64,000 nucleotides of DNA from Palsa-459 sp963841965 (lineage in GTDB: Bacteria > Actinomycetota > Acidimicrobiia > Acidimicrobiales > RAAP-2). The stretch is taken from contig CAWJES010000004.1 of NCBI GenBank assembly GCA_963841965.1, positions 310,001 through 374,000 of the forward strand, written 5' to 3'. How positions within the stretch are numbered: the first letter of the stretch is position 1; each line of letters starts with the position of its first letter. The translations under genes and the position numbers were made by a program. This document shows, piece by piece, positions 59,277 through 64,000 of the stretch. The notes under the pieces were generated by a model. It saw nothing but the letters and a program-made list of their open reading frames with translations. It searched no databases and was not told where the DNA came from.

Positions 59277-60116
59277 TCAGCCCCGGTAGCGCTCGACGAA
59301 CGCATCCGACGACACCACGCACAGGTCGTGGAACGAGGACGGCAGCGTGCAGGTCTCGAGCCACGTCGTCGGCGGCAGGTCCTTCGCCCTGCTCGGCGGC
59401 TGCCACGCCATCGCCCCGTACGCGAACAGGCTGCCGCCCGATGGCGCCCCGACGCCCGCGACGCCCGGCGGGTCGATGAAGCGAACGATCGTCGGGGACA
59501 GCACCTGGCGCCGCTCGCCCGCCTTGGACGCGCTGGGGCAGGCGAGCCCGTAGCCGACCAGGTAGAGGTGGCCGGCGATCGCGAACAGGGGGCACGCAGT
59601 CTCCAGGCCGCAGCCGATGCACCCCCCGGTCTGCGAGGCCACGATGCCGCGGTGCACGGCGTTCACAGTCCCGAAGGTCGGGCGGGGATCTCCGGGTGGC
59701 GCGACGACCAGCGTGCTGCTCGCATCGACCGCATCGAGCGCGGTGCAGCGCCACGCGGTCGGCGCCACGACCGCCAGCGTTCCAGCACCGTCGATGAAGA
59801 CGGTCGTGGAGCGGGCCAGCGGCCCGGTCACGATCGCCGCCGCGGTATGCGGCTCCCGCTTCGCCCGGACACCGGGGGCGCCATAGGCGGTCGGGCAGAT
59901 CGCGACGGGGAGGTCGGCGACGACCCTCGGAGCGCTGACCGACCAGGGACGGGGCGGCACGCGCGCTCCCGTGGGAACGGTGATCGACGCATTGACCGCG
60001 AGGGCGAATGCGAGCGACGCCAGACCGACCACGGTTGCAGTCGCGACCACCAGGCGGTCGCGACCGGTGTTCGGTGCGCCGGGCTCGGGTCCGTCATGCG
60101 CCGCGGCGCGCGTCAC
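59277..60116 (-). CDS. Single-helix anchored secreted protein, unknown
   Basis: A 279-residue protein with a cytoplasmic tail (1-20), one membrane helix (DRLVVATATVVGLASLAFALAV) and an extracellular domain. The domain has Cys pairs (CPTAYGAPG, WRCTALDA, CIGCGLETACPLF, ETCTLP, DLCVVSS), so it may be disulfide-bonded. No catalytic motif or family recognised. Starts with GTG about 30 bases after the gatB stop; sharing the gatCAB transcript is possible. Confidence 0.6.
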   Translation of the reverse strand: MTRAAAHDGPEPGAPNTGRDRLVVATATVVGLASLAFALAVNASITVPTGARVPPRPWSVSAPRVVADLPVAICPTAYGAPGVRAKREPHTAAAIVTGPLARSTTVFIDGAGTLAVVAPTAWRCTALDAVDASSTLVVAPPGDPRPTFGTVNAVHRGIVASQTGGCIGCGLETACPLFAIAGHLYLVGYGLACPSASKAGERRQVLSPTIVRFIDPPGVAGVGAPSGGSLFAYGAMAWQPPSRAKDLPPTTWLETCTLPSSFHDLCVVSSDAFVERYRG

Positions 60117-60142
60117 GGACGGATCGACTGCATCGTGCCCGA

Positions 60143-61573
60143 TCAGCGGCGGCGTGACAGCTCGGCGATCACGGCCTTGCCGTCGGCCTGGCCCCGCGTC
60201 GCCTTCATGACCTGGCCCACGAAGAACTGGGCGAGCTTGTCGTCGCCGTCCGCGTAGCGCGCCCACTCGTCCGGATGCGCCGCGATGAGCTCGTCGATCG
60301 TGCCCGCCAGGGCGCCTGACTCGAGCTGCTCGTAGCCCCGGGCCGCTGCGAGCTCCCTCGGGTCGCCGCCCCTGTCTGCCATGTCGGCGAGCACGGTCTT
60401 CGCCTGGGTCGCGGACAGCTCCCCGGCGGCCTCCAGCGCCAGGAGCGCCGTCACGGCCGTCGCGTCCAGCCTCGAACGGTCCTCGATGGCGGCGAGCTCG
60501 TTCGCGACCCGCGCGAGGGCGAGCGAAGCGGGAACGCCCGCATCCGCTGCGGCGGTCACGTAGCCGTCGAGGTCGAGCTCGACCACGGCGAGCACCTGAT
60601 CACGCTGGGCCTCGGTCACGTCGGGGAGCAGGGTGACGAGGTGCTCGCGCCTGGCCGCGGGCAGCGCGGGCAGCGCGGCCGCCACCCGATCGCGCCACTC
60701 GTCGTCGGGCGCCAGGGGCAGGAGGTCGGGCTCAGGGAAGTACCGGTAGTCGTAGGCCTCCTCCTTGGACCGCATCGACACCGTGCGTCCCGCCTCCTCG
60801 TCCCAGTGCCTCGTCTCCTGGACGATGCGCCCGCCGTCATTGAGCACGACGATCTGGCGGAGCGCCTCGTGCTCCACCGCGCGCTGGAGGCTCCGCAGGG
60901 AGTTGAGGTTCTTGATCTCGCATCGCGTCCCGAGCGCCTGGTCGCCGATGCGGCGGACCGAGACGTTGGCGTCCACGCGCATCGACCCCTCCTCCATCCT
61001 GCCGTCGGAGGCGCCAGTTGCGACGAGGACGCTGCGCAACTCGGCCGCGTAGGCCCTCGCCTGGGCCGCCGAGGTGATGTCGGGAGCCGAGACGATCTCG
61101 ACCAGCGGGACGCCGGACCGGTTGTAGTCCACGAGCGAGTGGTCGGCACCATGGATGCGCCCGGTCGCTCCGAGGTGCGAGGTCTTGCCCGTGTCCTCCT
61201 CGATGTGCGCCCGCTCGATGCCCACGACGGAGCCGTCGGGCAGCTCGAGCGAGCCGTTCACGTTTATCGGCTCGTCGTACTGGCTGATCTGGTAGTCCTT
61301 CGGCATGTCCGGGTAGAAGTAGTTCTTCCTGTGGAACGACGAGGGCCGGATCTCGCAGCCGAGCGCGGTGCCGATCGCCATGGCGAGCTCGACTGCATGG
61401 CGGTTCAGGACCGGAAGGGACCCGGGCAGCCCGAGGCAGACCGGGCAGATGTTCGTGTTGGCCTCGTCCCCGAAGACGTTCGGGCAGCCGCAGAACAGCT
61501 TCGTCGCGGTCCGCAACTCGGTGTGGACCTCGAGTCCCACGACCATCTCCCAACCGTCCGGCAGCGTGCTCAC
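60143..61573 (-). CDS. gatB: Asp-tRNA(Asn)/Glu-tRNA(Gln) amidotransferase subunit B
   Basis: Kinase-type subunit of GatCAB that activates Glu-tRNA(Gln)/Asp-tRNA(Asn) before ammonia transfer. VGLEVHTELRTATKLFCGCPN, NICPVCLGLPGSLPV (zinc cysteines), SSFHRKNYFYPDMPKDYQISQYD, VDYNRSGVPLVEIVSAPD and the C-terminal helical tail with FFVGQVMKATRGQADGKAV are all GatB. Of 476 residues, full length. GTG start overlaps the gatA stop (GTGA). Confidence 0.96.
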   Translation of the reverse strand: MSTLPDGWEMVVGLEVHTELRTATKLFCGCPNVFGDEANTNICPVCLGLPGSLPVLNRHAVELAMAIGTALGCEIRPSSFHRKNYFYPDMPKDYQISQYDEPINVNGSLELPDGSVVGIERAHIEEDTGKTSHLGATGRIHGADHSLVDYNRSGVPLVEIVSAPDITSAAQARAYAAELRSVLVATGASDGRMEEGSMRVDANVSVRRIGDQALGTRCEIKNLNSLRSLQRAVEHEALRQIVVLNDGGRIVQETRHWDEEAGRTVSMRSKEEAYDYRYFPEPDLLPLAPDDEWRDRVAAALPALPAARREHLVTLLPDVTEAQRDQVLAVVELDLDGYVTAAADAGVPASLALARVANELAAIEDRSRLDATAVTALLALEAAGELSATQAKTVLADMADRGGDPRELAAARGYEQLESGALAGTIDELIAAHPDEWARYADGDDKLAQFFVGQVMKATRGQADGKAVIAELSRRR

Positions 61574-62990
61574 GCGGGCGCTCCATGCTCGAGGACCGCG
61601 GCAGCCGCAACCAGATCGGCCTCGCTGCGCGCGGGTCCGAGAAGCTGGACCCCGATCGGGAGCCCGTCGTCGCCGGTCCCGAAGGGCACCGTGATCGCCG
61701 CGTCCCCCGAGAGGTTCGTGGGGATCGTGAACACGTCGGAGAGGTACATCGCGAGCGGGTCGGCGGTCTTCGAGCCGAACGCGAACGCCGTCGTCGGTGC
61801 CGTGGCGCCGAGAAGCAGGTCCGCCTGCTCGTATGCGGCGCCGAAGGCTCGAATCATCACGGTTCGGACCCGCTGCGCCTGGCCGTAGTACGCGTCGTAG
61901 TACCCGGCCGAGAGCGCGTAGGTGCCGAGCATGATCCGGCGCTTCACCTCGTCGCCGAAGCCCCTGGTCCGCGTCGCGACGTTCATCTGCGTGATGTCGT
62001 CGGCATCGACGCGCAACCCGTAGCGGACCCCGTCGTAGCGCGCGAGATTGCTCGAGGCCTCCGCAGGCGCGATCAGGTAGTAGGCCGAGAGCCGAGCCGA
62101 AGCTCGGGGATCGAGAGCTCGATGACGGATGCGCCCTCGCGCTCGATCAGCTCCGCCGCCTCGTGGACCCTGGCCACGACATCGGCGTCGGCACCCTCGA
62201 AGAGCTCGCGAACGAGGGCGACGCGCCTGCCTGCCACACCGCGGTCGAGCGAGTCGGTGAGCGCGGGCGCGGGCTCGCGCAACGAGGTGGAGTCCATCGG
62301 ATCATGACCCGCGATCGTCTCGAGGCACAGGGCCGCGTCGCGCACGCTGACCGCGAACGGCCCGATCTGGTCGAGCGAGCTCGCGAAGGCGATCAGCCCG
62401 TAGCGCGACACCAGCCCGTAGGTCGGCTTGATCCCGACCACCCCGCACAGCGCCGCGGGCTGACGGATCGATCCGCCCGTGTCGCTGCCAATCGCGAGGG
62501 GCACCATGCCTGCACCGACCGCAGCGGCAGATCCACCGGACGAGCCCCCGGGAACGCGGCTGTGATCGTGGGGATTCCTGGTCGGTCCGAAGGCAGAGTT
62601 CTCCGTCGAGGATCCCATCGCGAACTCGTCGAGGTTCGTCTTGCCGACCGGGATCGCGCCCGCGGCGACCAGGCGGTCGACGACGGTTGCGGTGTAGGGG
62701 GGCTCCCAGCCCTCGAGGATTCGACTGCCCGCCGTCGTCGGGACCCCCCTGGTGCACATGTTGTCCTTCAGCGCGATGGGAACGCCCGCCAGCGGACCCG
62801 GGTCGGTCCCAGCGGCGACCAGCGCGTCGACGGCGTCGGCGGCTGCGAGCGCGCCCTCCCGGTCGACGTGCAGGAACGCGTGCAGCGCCGGGTTGTCGGC
62901 ATCGACGACGGCCAGTGCGGCCTCGGCGACCGAGCGCGCGGATCGCTCGCCTGCCCGCACCTGGCGTGCGGTCTCGACAGCCGACGTCAC
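61570..62990 (-). pseudogene. gatA: Amidotransferase subunit A, broken by a 1-base deletion
   Basis: Glutaminase subunit of GatCAB, an amidase-signature enzyme. The N-terminal part has ALKDNMCTRGVPTTAGSRIL with the catalytic Lys, and GGSSGGSAAAVGAGMVPLAIGSDTGGSIRQPA with both Ser. Near 62090 a single base is missing (a GGCCTC became GGCTC): the restored frame reads into SAYYLIAPAEASSNLARYDG and joins the second frame MRVDADDITQMNVATRTRGFG...VPFGTGDDGLPIGVQLLGPA. GTG 62990 overlaps the gatC stop. Since GatCAB is essential for Gln/Asn-tRNA when GlnRS or AsnRS is absent, a sequencing error is the better explanation. Confidence 0.92.
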
Positions 62991-63286
62991 GGCGCCTCCC
63001 CGATGATCCTCGGGACGCTGAATCGGTGGTCCTCGGTGGAGGGCGCCTGCGCGAGGACCTCGTCTCGGTCGAGGCACGCGGTCACCACGTCGTCGCGGAC
63101 GACGTTCGCGCTCGAGAAGGGGTGGGCGGTGGCGGGGACGCCCGCGAGGTCGAGGGCCGACAGGTCGGCCGCGTGGTCGAGGACAGCGGCAAGCTGCCCG
63201 GTGTAGCGGTCGAGCTCGACCTCGGTGAGCTCGAGGCGGGCGAGCCTGGCGACGTGCGCCACGTCATCGCGGGACAGCGACGTCAT
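62987..63286 (-). CDS. gatC: Amidotransferase subunit C
   Basis: The small stabilising subunit of GatCAB, 99 residues. MTSLSRDDVAHVARLARLELTEVELDRYTGQLAAVLDHAADL and ATAHPFSSANVVRDDVV are the family motifs. First gene of gatC-gatA-gatB; its ATG overlaps the stop of the upstream hydrolase (ATGA), which would couple them. Confidence 0.94.
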   Translation of the reverse strand: MTSLSRDDVAHVARLARLELTEVELDRYTGQLAAVLDHAADLSALDLAGVPATAHPFSSANVVRDDVVTACLDRDEVLAQAPSTEDHRFSVPRIIGEAP

Positions 63287-64000
63287 GCGGCCTCCTCGAA
63301 GATGGTCTCGAGGAATCGGATGGTCTCCGCCTCGATCACGTCGGCGTCGAAGTCGAGTGTCGCGACGTGATAGCTGCGCTCCAGCCAGAAGTGCTCGACG
63401 GTGCCTGTCACCCGATCGGCGAGCAGCTCGGAGTTGTCAGTGGTCACGACGTGGTCCTGGCGGCTCGTGAGCACAAGCACCGGGCAGCTGATGGTCGGGA
63501 GGTTCGCGGCGACATCCTCGAGCCCACCCATCAGGCTCGCTGCGGCGGCGAGCGGTGTGCCTGAGTAGCTCAGCTCGTTCGCCCCGTCCTTCGCGATGTC
63601 GTTCCCGATGCCGTCGACGACCTCGAGACCGGCGTCGAGGAGCTGGATGCCGGCCTCCAGCAGCTCCGCTGCGATCGGCTGGACCAGCGGGTTCACGACG
63701 GCGATGCCCGTGATCTCGGGATGACGCTCGGCCAGCCAGGCCGTGAGCCCTCCACCCATCGAGAGGCCGACGACGGCGACACGGTTGCACCGTGCGGCGA
63801 GATCCTCGAACGCGGCTTCCGCGGCACTCGACCAGTCCTCCCACCGCATCGGGATCAAGTCCGTGATCGCGGTCCCGTGGCCGGGAAGGAGCGGCAGCTC
63901 GACGGTGTACCCGCGGTTCGCGAGCTGCTCGGCGATGGGCCGCATGGAGTGGGGGCTCCCGGTGAAGCCGTGCAGGACGAGGACGCCGTCGGGCCCCCCT
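63283..64000 (-). CDS. Alpha/beta hydrolase (carboxylesterase/monoacylglycerol lipase-like), partial
   Basis: The frame continues past the right edge of the window. The visible part has LVLHGFTGSPHSMRPIAE, the elbow VVGLSMGGGL with a serine nucleophile, TSRQDHVVTTDNSELL (acid) and WLERSYHVATLDFD (His), the pattern of carboxylesterase Est30/lipase-type enzymes. The SD GAGGAGG for gatC lies inside its 3' end, and stops and starts overlap (ATGA). N-terminal residues are missing in this window. Confidence 0.88.
   Translation of the reverse strand, partial: GGPDGVLVLHGFTGSPHSMRPIAEQLANRGYTVELPLLPGHGTAITDLIPMRWEDWSSAAEAAFEDLAARCNRVAVVGLSMGGGLTAWLAERHPEITGIAVVNPLVQPIAAELLEAGIQLLDAGLEVVDGIGNDIAKDGANELSYSGTPLAAAASLMGGLEDVAANLPTISCPVLVLTSRQDHVVTTDNSELLADRVTGTVEHFWLERSYHVATLDFDADVIEAETIRFLETIFEEAA

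Noticed and set aside
1..64000. CRISPR arrays, insertion sequences, integrases, phage genes or defence systems.
   Set aside because: I saw no repeated direct units with spacers, no transposase or integrase motifs and no known defence proteins; the window looks like ordinary core and accessory metabolism.

Overview
This window is GC-rich, densely packed bacterial DNA, all ordinary chromosomal genes with no rRNA, tRNA, CRISPR, phage or transposon sequence that I can recognise. The gene content points to an actinobacterium: a mycobacterial-type SerC, a SUF system with SufU, LytR-CpsA-Psr and NlpC/P60 wall proteins, ergothioneine genes, DinB/TIGR03086-type proteins, and many genes whose -10 box lies 6-7 bases before the start codon (leaderless mRNA). 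My best guess is a member of the Acidimicrobiia or a relative, but that is an inference from gene content, not a phylogeny.

Layout. 1-5.7 kb (minus): a likely operon of an Rrf2 regulator, RNase HI, dihydrolipoyl dehydrogenase, an E2 acyltransferase, a fused LipB-LipA protein and the start of a secreted protein; this couples lipoate synthesis and attachment to the enzymes that use it. 5.7-11.1 kb: small metabolic genes, a frameshifted HhH-GPD DNA glycosylase with thiE, an acyl-CoA dehydrogenase and a metallo-hydrolase. 11.2-20.9 kb: Fe-S cluster assembly in three pieces, sufC-sufS-sufU (plus), sufD-Rieske ferredoxin-second sufC (minus) and sufB (minus), with an LCP wall protein, a dienoyl-CoA isomerase and an acetyltransferase in between. 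20.9-24.5 kb: oligopeptidase B and tryptophanase. 24.5-28.3 kb: envelope and oxidoreductase genes and mutY. 28.3-32.0 kb: three enzymes of the ethylmalonyl-CoA pathway (mesaconyl-CoA hydratase, methylsuccinyl-CoA dehydrogenase, malyl/methylmalyl-CoA lyase).

32-42.6 kb: dienelactone hydrolase, NlpC/P60 hydrolase, an Lgt-like protein, a GT-C type membrane protein, LemA with an HtpX-type protease, several small membrane proteins, an SdsA-type alkylsulfatase and a DUF6325-SHOCT pair. 42.8-49 kb: glucose-6-phosphate dehydrogenase, a DinB protein, a flavin disulfide reductase, and egtD-egtB-DUF427 for ergothioneine. 49-57.4 kb: acyl-CoA dehydrogenase, ilvE, greA, a PQ-loop protein, and serine/amino-acid genes serA, aspC-like and serC. 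57.5-64 kb: membrane proteins, the gatC-gatA-gatB amidotransferase operon and an alpha/beta hydrolase cut by the window end.

Four conserved genes (HhH-GPD glycosylase, serA, a Sap/GAP-type membrane protein, gatA) are each broken by a single-base indel. Because serA and gatA are normally indispensable and the two halves are otherwise intact, I infer sequence errors rather than true pseudogenes. The most distinctive biology I see is the LipB-LipA fusion, the split SUF locus with two SufC ATPases, the ethylmalonyl-CoA gene group, and the pervasive leaderless promoters. I did not find a clearly novel multi-gene defence or mobile system.
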